Under the pieces are notes generated by a model, which was not told where the DNA came from, did no database searches, and saw only the letters and a list, made by a program, of their open reading frames with translations. This document shows positions 1 through 9,217 of a stretch of DNA of 48,714 nt, in pieces. This DNA is from JAVBME01 sp031552765 (lineage in GTDB: Bacteria; Bacillota; Negativicutes; Acidaminococcales; JAISLQ01). Every line of letters begins with the position of its first letter. The first letter of the stretch is position 1. Made by a program: the position numbers and the translations under genes. The DNA is taken from contig JAVBME010000003.1 in NCBI GenBank assembly GCA_031552765.1, positions 1 to 48,714 of the forward strand, given 5' to 3'.

Positions 1-769
1 CGATTATTTGTTTCATTATCCACGGGGTTTTGTAACCGGCGTCAAGGGCTACTGTTTCTATTTCAGGCTGGCTGGTCAGCAATCTTTCATAAAGAGTGTC
101 GAAGCTCTGGCTGTCGTGTAGATTACCGGGGGAGACTTGAAAGTCGAGGATGAAGTTGTTTTTGTCACAGGCGGTGTTTGTTGTGTAGGCAAAACATTGT
201 TCGTGTTCGCCTTTATGAAACAGGCCGCTTTCAGGGTCTGTTGTGCTTTTTTTTATGTTCCTCGTTTGGGGTGGGCCTTGTTTAGGCTTTAATGGCTTTT
301 TGCCGTAAGACTCCCGGTCTTCATTGATTTCTTTGTCTAGCTGCGCCTGGTAGTGGCGGGTTTGTTTTTCTATTATTTCATTTGTGGCTTTTTTCTTGTT
401 GGCTCTGGCTTTTATATGAGTTGCGTCGATAAATACGGCGCTTGCGTCTATGAAGTCGTGCTTGGAGGCTTCTTGTAATACCCGGGCAAATATCCGCTCG
501 AATATGTCGGTGTCTTTAAAGCGCCGGGCGTAGTTTTTACCGAAGGTGGAAAAGTGTGGGACGGGTTCGGTGAGTTCGTAGCCGATAAACCAGCGATAGG
601 CATTGTTTACTTCAATTTCTCTTATGGTTTGACGCATGGAGGGGATGCCGAAGATGTATTGGATGAAGACTATTTTAAAGAGGCTGACAGGGTCTATGCC
701 TGGTTTGCCCCATTTGTCTTCTTTGTAGAGGCCTTCTACTTCTTCGTTCTGGGGGTGAAGTCTTTTTGT
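1..769 (-). pseudogene. IS1182-family DDE transposase, 5'-truncated and cut by window edge
   Basis: Read on the minus strand, one open frame runs from 769 to the left edge and matches the IS1182 transposase pattern: a segment reading GIDPVSLFKIVFIQYIFGI, then RQTIREIEVNNAYRWF, PVPHFSTFGKNYARRF, an Asp-rich FIDATHIKA motif, and VALDAGYKTPW near the edge, the last two probably carrying catalytic Asp residues. Family members normally have roughly 40 to 50 more residues before the GIDPV segment. Here an in-frame TAG at 770-772 and then the chemoreceptor terminator hairpin lie directly upstream, and no start codon precedes the conserved part. The first in-frame ATG is at 637, inside the domain. 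I therefore call it a truncated remnant. The 3' end is outside the window, so whether it is broken there too cannot be seen. Confidence 0.8.
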
Positions 770-777
770 CTACAGTC

Positions 778-806
778 TGAACGCCCGGCGTATAGCCGGG
801 CGTTCA
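778..806 (-). terminator. Hairpin downstream of the chemoreceptor gene
   Basis: A perfect 12-bp stem (778-789 with 795-806) and 5-base loop lie 11 bases past the stop of the minus-strand chemoreceptor gene. The tract after it is not T-rich, so termination strength is uncertain. It also marks the limit of the truncated transposase. Confidence 0.55.
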
Positions 807-817
807 GTCAATGCTTT

Positions 818-2815
818 TTATACTTTAAACCTTTCCACGCTGCGGCGCATGCTCTCCGCCATCTCATTGAGCGAACGGTTGGACGCAGCTATCTCCTCGA
901 CGGCCGCCAGCTGTTCTTCGGCTGCCGACGACACGCCCATCGTTCCATTGGCTATCGTTTCGCTCGATTGAGCTACTTTTCCTATCGCCGCGACTATAAC
1001 TTCTTTATTCTGGTCGAGCTGGCTTGCCACCTGGTCAACTTCGCGGATCTTCAATACTATATCGGAAATAGCCTTGTTTATTTCTTCAAAATTATTATCA
1101 GCGTCTGTAGCTACTTCCATACCCGCATCCACTTCCGGGCGCGCTTTACCAATAGAGGCTACTGCCGCCGCAATGTCGGCATTGTTACTGTTTATCAGTA
1201 CCGAGACCTCGTGCGCCGCTTTTTCCGACTGCTCGGCCAGCTTTCTTACCTCTTCCGCGACTACGGCAAATCCTCGGCCGTGCTCTCCGGCCCTGGCCGC
1301 CTCTATCGCCGCGTTCAAGGCCAAAAGATTGGTCTGGCCGGCTATTTGCATGACCATTTCTATTATCTGCTGGACTTTTTCCGAACCGTCGGATATGCGC
1401 ATGATAACTGTTTCCACGTCGCCCGTGGCATCTCCTATGTTGCGCACCTTGTCTACCAGGGCCTTGAGCGCTCTTCTTCCCTCTTCTACCGTCCTGGAGC
1501 TTTGGTCGGCCAGTTGCACCGCATTGTCGCTATTGCTTTTTACCAGATTTATTCCCTTGCTTATCGTATCTATCTCTTTTTGCGTTACTTCTACTTCGTC
1601 ATTTTGCGCACGTGACTTATCCGCTATTTCTACGGTTATTTCCGTCACATGCTGGGCGGCCTGCGTCATTTGCTCGGCGTTGGAATTCACCTGTCCGCTC
1701 GATTCCACCAGCCTGCTGGCCGTCACCTTGGTTTCCGAGACCAGACGGCGCAAATTTGCGCCCATAGTGGTGAACGCATTGAACATATGATTAAATTCGT
1801 CGCCGCCAGATTGTTTTTTGCTTCCCCGCTCACTGCCAACAACTGTAAGGTCGCCGCTGGCTATAGCTTCTGCCTGCAACACAAGCTCCGATATCGTTCG
1901 CTTGGTCTTCCTGGCAAACAGCAGGATGAAAACAGACAGCACGACGGCCAGCAATAACACGATGACTGCGCTGGTGTTGCGTATGACTACGACCGGTTTA
2001 AGGAAATCATTTACCGGAACGGCCAGAAAAAATATCCATTCCAGATGGGGTATCTTATAAGAAAAATACATATTTTCGCTGCCGGTGGCATTTGCCGTTT
2101 GGACTAATACGCCCTTGCCCGCCTTCATTTTGTCCAGCACAGGTTTTAGTATGCCGCCATCCACTTCGGCCATTTTCTCCGTGGTCTTATATTTACGGTG
2201 GTAGACAAAAGCGTCGGCAGTGTCTAAAAGCCCGGCATAGCCGTTTTCCGTAGCTTTAAAGCTGGCCATAAGATTGCGCAGATCGGTCAGCTCAACATCG
2301 ATGGCCGCAACGCCTAACAGTTTATTGTCTGCAAATATCGGCGTAGACACTGTTATTACTACTTTTTTGTTGATAGCGTCTTCATACGCCTCGGAATAGG
2401 CCACCGCCCCGCTTTTTAGCTTGGACGCAGCCTTGTACCAGTCGCGGCTGGTCGGGTCGTAATCGGAGGGAACCGGCTCCTCGTCGCTCATAATCATGGC
2501 CTTATCGGCAAAACCGACATAGACCGAGAGCATTTTAGCCCGGTCGGCCACAGTTACAAGGATCTTTCTTAAAAGTACCCTATCGAGATTTGGTGAAGCC
2601 ACCAAAATGTCGTGTATAGACATGACGGTTTCTTCCATATTGGAAAACTTTTCCTGTATCTGGGCTACGCTGTGTTTGGTATCAAACTCTATCGCGCTCT
2701 GCCCGGATTTTAACAGAGCGTCTTTAGCCAGCCAGTAAGAAGCGGAACCAAGTACAAGCACACCTATGATCGTCGGCAAAAATATAAACAACAACATTCT
2801 CTTTACGATACCCAA
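818..2815 (-). CDS. Methyl-accepting chemotaxis protein with amino-acid-type dCache domain
   Basis: This 665-residue transmembrane chemoreceptor senses a periplasmic ligand and controls the CheA kinase. Residues 8-28 form the first membrane helix, about 35-275 a dCache_1 sensor, 281-301 the second helix, about 302-355 a HAMP linker, and the rest a coiled-coil signalling domain with the conserved hairpin tip (TNLLALNAAIEAARAGEHG). The sensor carries Y119, R124, W126, Y127, Y144, D146 and D173, with spacing matching the amino-acid-binding dCache motif known from receptors such as PctA, so an amino-acid ligand is likely. It ends in RFKV without a C-terminal CheR/CheB pentapeptide. The start is TTG at 2815, chosen because AGGGGG lies six bases upstream; an in-frame ATG at 2797 is the alternative. 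It stands alone, with no che genes nearby. Confidence 0.95.
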   Translation of the reverse strand: MGIVKRMLLFIFLPTIIGVLVLGSASYWLAKDALLKSGQSAIEFDTKHSVAQIQEKFSNMEETVMSIHDILVASPNLDRVLLRKILVTVADRAKMLSVYVGFADKAMIMSDEEPVPSDYDPTSRDWYKAASKLKSGAVAYSEAYEDAINKKVVITVSTPIFADNKLLGVAAIDVELTDLRNLMASFKATENGYAGLLDTADAFVYHRKYKTTEKMAEVDGGILKPVLDKMKAGKGVLVQTANATGSENMYFSYKIPHLEWIFFLAVPVNDFLKPVVVIRNTSAVIVLLLAVVLSVFILLFARKTKRTISELVLQAEAIASGDLTVVGSERGSKKQSGGDEFNHMFNAFTTMGANLRRLVSETKVTASRLVESSGQVNSNAEQMTQAAQHVTEITVEIADKSRAQNDEVEVTQKEIDTISKGINLVKSNSDNAVQLADQSSRTVEEGRRALKALVDKVRNIGDATGDVETVIMRISDGSEKVQQIIEMVMQIAGQTNLLALNAAIEAARAGEHGRGFAVVAEEVRKLAEQSEKAAHEVSVLINSNNADIAAAVASIGKARPEVDAGMEVATDADNNFEEINKAISDIVLKIREVDQVASQLDQNKEVIVAAIGKVAQSSETIANGTMGVSSAAEEQLAAVEEIAASNRSLNEMAESMRRSVERFKV

Positions 2816-2980
2816 GATTATCCCCCTATCGCGTGCCTATTTTAACAGTCGCCCTACATTTTATTTATTTCCTCAACTATAACTTCATCTTAAAATAAAT
2901 TCTTTACAACAATTCACTTACTATATTATTTGTAACTGTAATTTTTAAAAACACCACGTTAGTACTTTTGGTGCAAACAT

Positions 2981-3007
2981 AAAAAAACCGTCCGCAGACG
3001 GCTTTTT
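2981..3007 (-). terminator. Intrinsic terminator after sepF
   Basis: On the minus strand a CCGTC/GACGG stem with a four-base loop is followed by a run of seven T, just past the sepF stop. The opposite flank is also T-rich, so it might act in both directions. Confidence 0.8.
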
Positions 3008-3021
3008 TCCAGTTAGACCAT

Positions 3022-3390
3022 TTAAAACCATTTTCTTGTTTTTGCCGCCGTCATAGCTTCCTTCTCGATGCAAGCACTTTCCGGAACATATATGATGGTA
3101 TTTTCAGTTATTTTTTCCACCTGAGCCCCGGTCGCATACCCGACGCCGTTCATGTAGTCTATCATGCGCCGGCGCAGTTGGACGTCCACTTTTTCAAAAG
3201 AAATCATAACGCCAGACTTGTCCAAAAGGGCGTCCGCCAATCCTTTCAGATCTTCGAACACGCGCGGGGTAAAGACAGACAGCTTAAACTGAGGCCGTGT
3301 CAAAAGCACCGGCCCATTATGGTTTTCATAAGCGTCCTCTTCTTCCCAGCCAAGAGCGCTGCCAAATTTTTTTATTATACTTTGTGCCAT
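3022..3390 (-). CDS. sepF: Cell division protein SepF
   Basis: SepF is a cytoplasmic protein that anchors FtsZ to the membrane and bundles its filaments in Firmicutes and relatives. The 122-residue product has a short N-terminal amphipathic stretch (MAQSIIKKFGSALGW) suited to membrane attachment, a linker, and the SepF core from about residue 38. In that core the family pattern of a conserved arginine run, IDYMNGVGYA and the closing strand NTIIYVPESACIE are visible. It is a little shorter than B. subtilis SepF because of a short linker. AGGTGG lies upstream of the ATG. It is not beside ylm genes here: its neighbours are typA upstream and a chemoreceptor downstream, so the usual division cluster context is missing. 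The call rests on the core domain. Confidence 0.85.
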   Translation of the reverse strand: MAQSIIKKFGSALGWEEEDAYENHNGPVLLTRPQFKLSVFTPRVFEDLKGLADALLDKSGVMISFEKVDVQLRRRMIDYMNGVGYATGAQVEKITENTIIYVPESACIEKEAMTAAKTRKWF

Positions 3391-3560
3391 TTACTTGCAC
3401 CACCTTTTTATTCTAAGGCTGTTTATAATGCCGTTTTATTACCTTACTAAACATTCCTTTCGACATTATAACACATATTCCTGCCTGGTGCATAAATATT
3501 TTTTCAATTTATCCCGCTAAACGCCGCTAATAAAACCCTTTTAAAAAACAGGTTCCCACT

Positions 3561-5363
3561 TTATTTGCGCTGACGCGCCCTTTGTACGCGGTCAAGTATC
3601 TTCTTGCGCAGCCGGATGCTTTTGGGCGTCACTTCGACCGTCTCGTCGTCATTTATATATTCGAGCGCCTGCTCCAATGAATATACGCGCGGCGGCACCA
3701 GCCGCACCGCTTCGTCGGCGCTGGAGGAACGCATATTGGTAACATGTTTTTTCTTGCAGGGGTTGATATCCATATCCAGTTCCCTGCTATTTTCGCCTAC
3801 TATCATGCCTTCGTAAACCATTTCGCCTGGCGAGATGAACATTACGCCACGGTCTTGCAGGCTGTTTATGCCGTAGGCGGTAGTCTCGCCGGCTTCAAAA
3901 GCCACCAGGGCGCCTCTGGTGCGGCCGGGGATATCTCCTTTATATGGCGTATACCCCTCAAATACATGGTGCATTATGCCGTTGCCCTTGGTACTGGTGA
4001 GAAATTCGTTGCGAAAGCCGATAAGGCCGCGCGCCGGAACGATAAATTCCATGCGCAGATAGCCGGACAGCTCCGTCATATTTACCAATTCCGCCCGCCT
4101 TAGGCCGAGCGCTTCCATTACCGTGCCCATAAAGTCTTTGGGTACGTCCACGGTAAGTTTTTCCATCGGCTCGTGGGTCTCACCATTTATCGTTTTAAAG
4201 ATAACTTTTGGTTTGCCTACCTGCAACTCAAAACCTTCCCGCCGCATGGTTTCGATGAGTATGGAAAGGTGCAGTTCGCCGCGTCCGGACACACTGAACG
4301 AGTCCGTACTGTCGGTCTCTTCTACTTTCATGCTCACATTGGTCTCGATTTCTTTGAATAGGCGCTCACGCAGGTGGCGGCTGGTCACAAATGTGCCTTC
4401 CTTACCGGCGAACGGACCGTTATTGACGCTAAATACCATGGACAATGTCGGCTCGTCGATCTTTATACCCGGTAAAGCTTTCGGGTTTTCCGGGTCGGCG
4501 ATGGTCTCGCCGATGCTGATATCACTAAGTCCTATAAGCGCTACTATCTCACCGCTGCCGGCTTCTTCTATTTCCACTCTTTTCAGGCCCTGGTATTCAT
4601 ACAGGCGTCCGATTTTGCCTTTACGCTCGCCCGCTTCGGAAATGATCGCCACCTGTTGGCCGTTTTTTATCCGACCGCGGACAATGCGGCCTACTACAAT
4701 GCGTCCGACATAATCGTCATAATCGAGGGTGTTGACCATCATTTGCAAAGGGGCATCATCGTCGCACTCCGGCGCGGGTATATGTTTTACGATGACTTCA
4801 AATAAAGCGGAAATGTCCTTGCTGTCGTCCTTCATAGACAGTTTGGCTATGCCGCTCCTGGCCGAAGCGTAGACCACAGGAAAATCCAGCTGTTCGTCGT
4901 TGGCGTCAAGCTCGATGAACAGATCCAGCACTTCATCCAGTACATCATGTACGCGCTGGTCAGGACGGTCTATTTTATTGATGACCACGATCGGCGTGAG
5001 TTTTCTCTCGAGAGCGTTTCTGAGGACATATTTGGTCTGCGGCATAGGGCCTTCAAAAGCATCTACCAATAAGAGCACTCCGTCTACCATATTGAGGACG
5101 CGTTCCACTTCACCGCCAAAATCGGCGTGGCCCGGCGTGTCAAGGATGTTTATCTTGACATCGCCATATTGCACCGCGGTATTTTTCGACAGTATAGTTA
5201 TGCCGCGTTCACGCTCCAGGTCATTGGAGTCCATGACGCAATCGGCTACCTGCTCATTGGCGCGAAACACGCCGCTTTGTTTCAAAAGCGCGTCGACCAG
5301 CGTAGTTTTCCCGTGGTCTACATGCGCTATTATTGCTATATTCCTAAGTTTTTTATTTTCCAT
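3561..5363 (-). CDS. typA: Ribosome-associated GTPase TypA/BipA
   Basis: TypA (BipA) is a translational GTPase of the EF-G family that binds the 70S ribosome and helps large-subunit assembly and stress or cold adaptation. The 600-residue product has normal family length. The G domain shows G1 HVDHGKTT, G3 DTPGHADFGGEVERV and G4 NKIDRPD. The beta-barrel domain II follows, then EF-G-like domains III and V, and the TypA-specific C-terminal domain with GRTRGALVAFEAGETTAYG. ATG at 5363 is preferred over the TTG one codon upstream because AGGGGG sits seven to eight bases before it. No terminator was evident between it and sepF, about 170 bases downstream. Confidence 0.97.
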   Translation of the reverse strand: MENKKLRNIAIIAHVDHGKTTLVDALLKQSGVFRANEQVADCVMDSNDLERERGITILSKNTAVQYGDVKINILDTPGHADFGGEVERVLNMVDGVLLLVDAFEGPMPQTKYVLRNALERKLTPIVVINKIDRPDQRVHDVLDEVLDLFIELDANDEQLDFPVVYASARSGIAKLSMKDDSKDISALFEVIVKHIPAPECDDDAPLQMMVNTLDYDDYVGRIVVGRIVRGRIKNGQQVAIISEAGERKGKIGRLYEYQGLKRVEIEEAGSGEIVALIGLSDISIGETIADPENPKALPGIKIDEPTLSMVFSVNNGPFAGKEGTFVTSRHLRERLFKEIETNVSMKVEETDSTDSFSVSGRGELHLSILIETMRREGFELQVGKPKVIFKTINGETHEPMEKLTVDVPKDFMGTVMEALGLRRAELVNMTELSGYLRMEFIVPARGLIGFRNEFLTSTKGNGIMHHVFEGYTPYKGDIPGRTRGALVAFEAGETTAYGINSLQDRGVMFISPGEMVYEGMIVGENSRELDMDINPCKKKHVTNMRSSSADEAVRLVPPRVYSLEQALEYINDDETVEVTPKSIRLRKKILDRVQRARQRK

Positions 5364-5389
5364 CAACTTTCCCCCTCAATGTATGAAAG

Positions 5390-5414
5390 AAAAGGATGCC
5401 AAGGCATCCTTTTA
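5390..5414 (-). terminator. Intrinsic terminator after the beta-CASP gene
   Basis: An 11-bp stem (5390-5400 with 5403-5413) with a two-base centre lies between the stop of the minus-strand ribonuclease-like gene and typA. On the minus strand it ends in TTTTCTTT. It probably closes the run of genes starting at 13034. Confidence 0.7.
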
Positions 5415-5461
5415 CTAACCAGTGACGATATATTATACTGCGTAGCAAGATAAAATGTCAA

Positions 5462-7069
5462 TTACAGGTCTTCAAAAATATTGTCGATAAATTTTATTAT
5501 CCTGTCTACCCGCCGTTTCAAATCGGCCAGCCTGGATGGATTTGCCTCCAGTATATGTTCCATGCGCAGCTTGTGCTCGACATAGCGCCTTTCGATACCG
5601 GCGAGGTAATCGCGCAGTTCCTGCATAGCCGGCGCGCCGCTTACCGTCTCGGACTGTTTTATGTGCCAGCCGGTTTCGTCTATAACAGCGCTGTCGCCGT
5701 AGGCCGGAATGTAGGTATTCGCCCCCAGCGTGCGGTTGAGTTCACCGGAAAAGGCGCGCGCCGCGTCTATTTCACCATGTACGATGAAAAAGCCTTTGGG
5801 TTTTTCTTTCATCTGCTTGAGCCAGTTGATTATCTGCACTTTATCGGCATGGGCGGACAGGCTGGACATATTGTAGATACGGGCCTGTACTTTTATCTCT
5901 TCGCCCATTATCCGCACCCGGCTGGCCCCTTCCAGAAGGTTGCGCCCCATGGTGCCCTGCGCCTGAAATCCTACGAACAGCACACTGCTTTCCGGGCGCC
6001 AGAGGTTATGTTTCAAATGGTGCAGAACGCGCCCGGCATCGGCCATTCCGCTAGCCGAAATTATTATCATCGGCCCTTCGGTAAAGTTCAGGGCGCGCGA
6101 TTCTTCCACGCTCTGCGTGAATCTAAGCTCCGGTATATTCATCAAATGGTTGGACTGTTTTTTGTATATTTCCGTGGCTTCTTCGTCGTATTCCTGCGGG
6201 TTGCGCAAAACGATGTCCGTGGCTTTGGTAGCCAGCGGGCTGTCGATAACGATAGGCACGGAAGGGATGCGTTTTTCATGCAGTAATTCCTGTAAATAGT
6301 AGAGTAAAAGCTGGGTACGCCCCACGGCAAAAGCCGGTATAATGAGGTTGCCGCCCCGCGCTACCGCTTCATTTACCACTTTTTCCAGTTCCGCGACCGG
6401 GTCGCTCTTTTCGTGTTCCTCGTCGCCATAAGTAGATTCGAGCACTACATAATCCGCCGCATCGATAAGATCCGGGTCGCGGATTATCGGCTGGTCGGGC
6501 TGGCCGATATCCCCGCTGAACAACAGCTTAGTAGTGCGGCCGTCTTCTTCGACATATACTTCGACCAGGGCCGACCCGATTATATGCCCGGCGCGTTTCA
6601 TCTTTACTTTTATATCTTTGGTCACATTGACTTCTTCATCATAATTGTGCCCTTTGAAATGGGTGAGCGCCTCATAGGCCTGCTCGATGGTATATATAGG
6701 CTCGGTCGGCGGCCGGCCGGCCCGCTTCTTTTTGCGGGTGGCGTTTTCCGCGTCCATTTCCTGGATATGAGCGCTGTCCGGCAAAAGTATGCTGCACAGT
6801 TCATAGGTCACTTTTGTCGCATGGATATCGCCTTTATAGCCGTCAGCCACCAGCTTGGGCAAAAGGCCGCTGTGGTCTATATGGGCGTGCGTCAGAAGTA
6901 CCGCATCCAGCTCGCCGGGATTAAAGGCAAAAGGCCGCCGGTTAAGAGCGGTCACTATCCTGGAGCCCTGGAACATGCCGCAATCCACCAATACCTTGCT
7001 GTTTTGGGTTTCCAAAAGAAAACACGACCCTGTGACCATTTGGCTTGCGCCAAGAAAAGTAAGCTTCAT
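5462..7069 (-). CDS. MBL-fold beta-CASP ribonuclease-like protein (YSH1/CPSF type)
   Basis: This is a cytoplasmic metallo-beta-lactamase-fold hydrolase of the beta-CASP RNA-processing family. The zinc motif THAHIDHSG is near residue 57 and the second ligand region FSGDIG near 190. A beta-CASP insert with PAFAVGRTQ and SASGMADAGRVLHHL follows, then an RNA-specificity domain with SAHADK and VHGEIDAA. The length of 535 residues is usual for bacterial members, which are predicted RNases but poorly studied. An extra C-terminal helical part of about 90 residues follows the catalytic core. The start is set at ATG 7069; a GTG at 7078 sits almost on the AAAAGGA element and is the alternative. It lies about 30 bases downstream of murB, with TrmL and a YlbF-like protein farther upstream, which fits an RNA-related role without proving one. 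Confidence 0.88.
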   Translation of the reverse strand: MKLTFLGASQMVTGSCFLLETQNSKVLVDCGMFQGSRIVTALNRRPFAFNPGELDAVLLTHAHIDHSGLLPKLVADGYKGDIHATKVTYELCSILLPDSAHIQEMDAENATRKKKRAGRPPTEPIYTIEQAYEALTHFKGHNYDEEVNVTKDIKVKMKRAGHIIGSALVEVYVEEDGRTTKLLFSGDIGQPDQPIIRDPDLIDAADYVVLESTYGDEEHEKSDPVAELEKVVNEAVARGGNLIIPAFAVGRTQLLLYYLQELLHEKRIPSVPIVIDSPLATKATDIVLRNPQEYDEEATEIYKKQSNHLMNIPELRFTQSVEESRALNFTEGPMIIISASGMADAGRVLHHLKHNLWRPESSVLFVGFQAQGTMGRNLLEGASRVRIMGEEIKVQARIYNMSSLSAHADKVQIINWLKQMKEKPKGFFIVHGEIDAARAFSGELNRTLGANTYIPAYGDSAVIDETGWHIKQSETVSGAPAMQELRDYLAGIERRYVEHKLRMEHILEANPSRLADLKRRVDRIIKFIDNIFEDL

Positions 7070-7101
7070 AACCTGCACCGTCCTTTTCTATGTCTTAAAC
7101 G

Positions 7102-8004
7102 CTACCCCAATATTCTGACTTCCGGCTGCAAATCTATCCCTGACGCAGCCTTTACGCGTTCTTGCACTTGTTCTATCAAGCGCAGGATATCCTCGGCTGT
7201 GGCATTACCTTTATTTACTATAAACCCGGCGTGTTTTTCCGATACCTGGGCCCCGCCGACAGACAGGCCCTTGAGGCCGGCCTCATCGATGAGGCAGCTG
7301 GCGTAGCCTTGTTTGGGCCGTTTAAAGGTACTGCCAGCACTGGGCATATCTAAGGGCTGCTTTTGCCAGCGCCGCTGGTTGAAGTCCGCTATCCTGGCAC
7401 GGATAGCCGTCTCTTCTCCCGGCACAAGGCTGAATATCGCTTTTGTTATAATGTGACTGTTTTCGGAAAAAACGCTGTGCCGGTAACTTAAACCAAGTTT
7501 ATCAGCCGGCAAGAGGACTTTTTCCCCTTCCGGCGTTACCGCCTCCACCGCCGTTAAAACATCTTTCATTTCCCCGTCATAAGCGCCGGCGTTCATATAA
7601 ACGCCGCCGCCCACACTGCCAGGTATGCCGGCGGCAAACTCAAGGCCGGCCAGCCCCGCCCCCGCGGCGGCGTTGGCCGCGGCGGCCAGGGAGGCTCCCG
7701 CCTCGCATCTCACATTATTTCCTTTTATTTCTACAGCGCCCATTTTAGCGCCTACTTTCAATACAATACCGGGGATGCCCGTATCTTTTACCAAAAGGTT
7801 GGATCCGTTGCCGACAACGGTAAGCGGCAGGCCGCAGTTGTCGGCCAAAAGCAATATGGCCGCTATATCTTTCCCTTCCGGCAGCAGCATGATGTCGGCC
7901 GGGCCGCCCACCTTAAAAGAAGTATGGCGGTACATAGGCTCGGCCAGAAAACATTCCACCCCGGGCAGTTTTTCGCGTAAAGCGGACAGGAAACTATTTT
8001 TCAT
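7102..8004 (-). CDS. murB: UDP-N-acetylenolpyruvoylglucosamine reductase MurB
   Basis: MurB is the FAD- and NADPH-dependent enzyme that reduces UDP-GlcNAc-enolpyruvate to UDP-MurNAc in cytoplasmic peptidoglycan precursor synthesis. The 300-residue product is of the shorter type IIb class. It has the FAD-binding pattern FKVGGPADIMLLP near residue 30, GNGSNLLVKD near 62 and the glycine-rich AGIPGSVGGGVYMNAGAYDGEM near 125. SYRHSVF follows near 168, then PSAGSTFKRP containing the catalytic serine. The closing segment reads HAGFIVNKGNATAEDI. Its start overlaps the end of the upstream YlbF-like gene by 11 bases, indicating translational coupling. Confidence 0.97.
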   Translation of the reverse strand: MKNSFLSALREKLPGVECFLAEPMYRHTSFKVGGPADIMLLPEGKDIAAILLLADNCGLPLTVVGNGSNLLVKDTGIPGIVLKVGAKMGAVEIKGNNVRCEAGASLAAAANAAAGAGLAGLEFAAGIPGSVGGGVYMNAGAYDGEMKDVLTAVEAVTPEGEKVLLPADKLGLSYRHSVFSENSHIITKAIFSLVPGEETAIRARIADFNQRRWQKQPLDMPSAGSTFKRPKQGYASCLIDEAGLKGLSVGGAQVSEKHAGFIVNKGNATAEDILRLIEQVQERVKAASGIDLQPEVRILG

Positions 8005-8347
8005 CGCCTATGCCGCCCGATACGTCTTTTACCGCTTCGCCAATAGTTTTAGATATATCCTCCATCATCATCTGAAAGCGCATGTAGGCTTGTATATAGT
8101 CGCGCGCTTTGCTGTTCATGCTGAGCAGTTCGTAAAGCTTTTGCAGTTGCTCGGTCTTGGCCTGGTCAGGCGGCTTGCCGCTCATCGCTTCTATCTGCAT
8201 CTGCGCCTGTTTTTCCAGAAAATCCTTGACCATCCTGCCGGCGTCCTGGTCGCCGGCCAGGCCCTCTTTGGCCGCCAGCAGCTTTTTATATTCATGGCTG
8301 CTTTTTATCGCTTTTGCTAATTCATTGGCATTGTCATAAACATTCAT
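7994..8347 (-). CDS. YlbF/YmcA-family protein
   Basis: This 117-residue, largely helical cytoplasmic protein has the YlbF/YmcA family layout: an N-terminal helix (VYDNANELAKAIKSSHEYK) and a long central helix carrying KDFLEKQAQMQIEAMSG. A loop with KTEQLQKLYELLSMN then leads to a last helix with YIQAYMRFQMMMEDISKTI. In Bacillus, YlbF and YmcA work with YaaT and affect RNase Y-dependent mRNA maturation, sporulation and competence; the function of this copy is unknown. It lies 12 bases after the endonuclease IV-like gene and overlaps murB by 11 bases, so it is part of the same transcript. The family call is from overall pattern rather than catalytic residues. Confidence 0.85.
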   Translation of the reverse strand: MNVYDNANELAKAIKSSHEYKKLLAAKEGLAGDQDAGRMVKDFLEKQAQMQIEAMSGKPPDQAKTEQLQKLYELLSMNSKARDYIQAYMRFQMMMEDISKTIGEAVKDVSGGIGDEK

Positions 8348-8359
8348 ATCGTTTCCTCC

Positions 8360-9217
8360 TCAAGCTTTAGCTGTGATTTTATTGTAATAATCGCTCATAA
8401 TAAGAGCATCAACGTCCTGCGTACCTGCCGATTCCGATATGACCCGCGCTTTGGCGCCGTACTCCGCCAGCGCTTCGATAAAGGGTTCGTATGGCGGGCC
8501 GTAAGGATCTTGAAACGTCCAGTGGCGCTTTTCGCCCGCCTTGGTAAATTCGATGCGGCTGAAATGCACATGAATGTTTTCGAGGGTTGACGCCCCTAGT
8601 TTTTCCCCGATATAGTCAAAGGCTTTTCGATACTCGTCTTTGTGCGTAAAACCGCCGCCGCTCACCGCGTGCAAATGGCCAAAATCCAGTGCGGGCGCCG
8701 CCGCCTTTGCCATAGCGCAAAGTTCTACTACTTCTTCCAAGGTGCCTATCTGTCCTTTTTTACCCATCGTTTCCGGTAATAATACTACCTTATTGTGTCC
8801 CCTTTGCTCCAGGCGCTCCAATACCTGCGCAAAACCTTTTTTTGTCTGCGCAAAAGCGTCCGCGCGCGTTTCCTTGCCCTGCCCGCCGGCGTGAAAGACC
8901 ACCCGGTCCGCGCCCATGGCTTCCGCGGCCAATACCGACGACAGTATATAGTTAAAATTGTTCTCTATCTGCCGCTCTTCACGGGCGGCCAGGTTTATAA
9001 AATAAGGCGCGTGAAAACTAAGCACTACATCATATTTTTTTGCTTGCGCCCCTATCTCGGCGGCAGTCGCGTCTTTTATCCTTACTCCGCGCCCGGCGGA
9101 ATATTCGTAGGCGTCAAGACCTATCTCATTTAGCCAGCGCGGCAGATCCTTAGAGGCTTTGTAGCCTGCGCTGTAGAAGTTTTCCGGATTGCCGGCCGTA
9201 CCGAAGCGCGCCTTCAT
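8360..9217 (-). CDS. Endonuclease IV-like TIM-barrel protein
   Basis: The 285-residue product belongs to the AP endonuclease family 2 TIM barrels, zinc-dependent enzymes that in the classic case cut DNA 5' of abasic sites. Visible metal-ligand segments include LSFHAPYFINLA near residue 67, VVFHAGGQGK near 106, LLPETMGK near 147, LDFGHLHA near 178, NIHVHFSRIEF near 215 and the closing glutamate in VISESAG near 261. The layout is that of Nfo, but the barrel is somewhat divergent from E. coli Nfo, so a sugar-isomerase-like relative cannot be excluded. Its ATG at 9217 is preceded by GGAGGG and overlaps the trmL stop by four bases. Confidence 0.8.
   Translation of the reverse strand: MKARFGTAGNPENFYSAGYKASKDLPRWLNEIGLDAYEYSAGRGVRIKDATAAEIGAQAKKYDVVLSFHAPYFINLAAREERQIENNFNYILSSVLAAEAMGADRVVFHAGGQGKETRADAFAQTKKGFAQVLERLEQRGHNKVVLLPETMGKKGQIGTLEEVVELCAMAKAAAPALDFGHLHAVSGGGFTHKDEYRKAFDYIGEKLGASTLENIHVHFSRIEFTKAGEKRHWTFQDPYGPPYEPFIEALAEYGAKARVISESAGTQDVDALIMSDYYNKITAKA

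Noticed and set aside
554..1615. Long plus-strand open frame opposite the chemoreceptor gene.
   Set aside because: It is antisense to a clear gene, rich in Arg, Tyr and Phe without family pattern, and has no ribosome-binding site.
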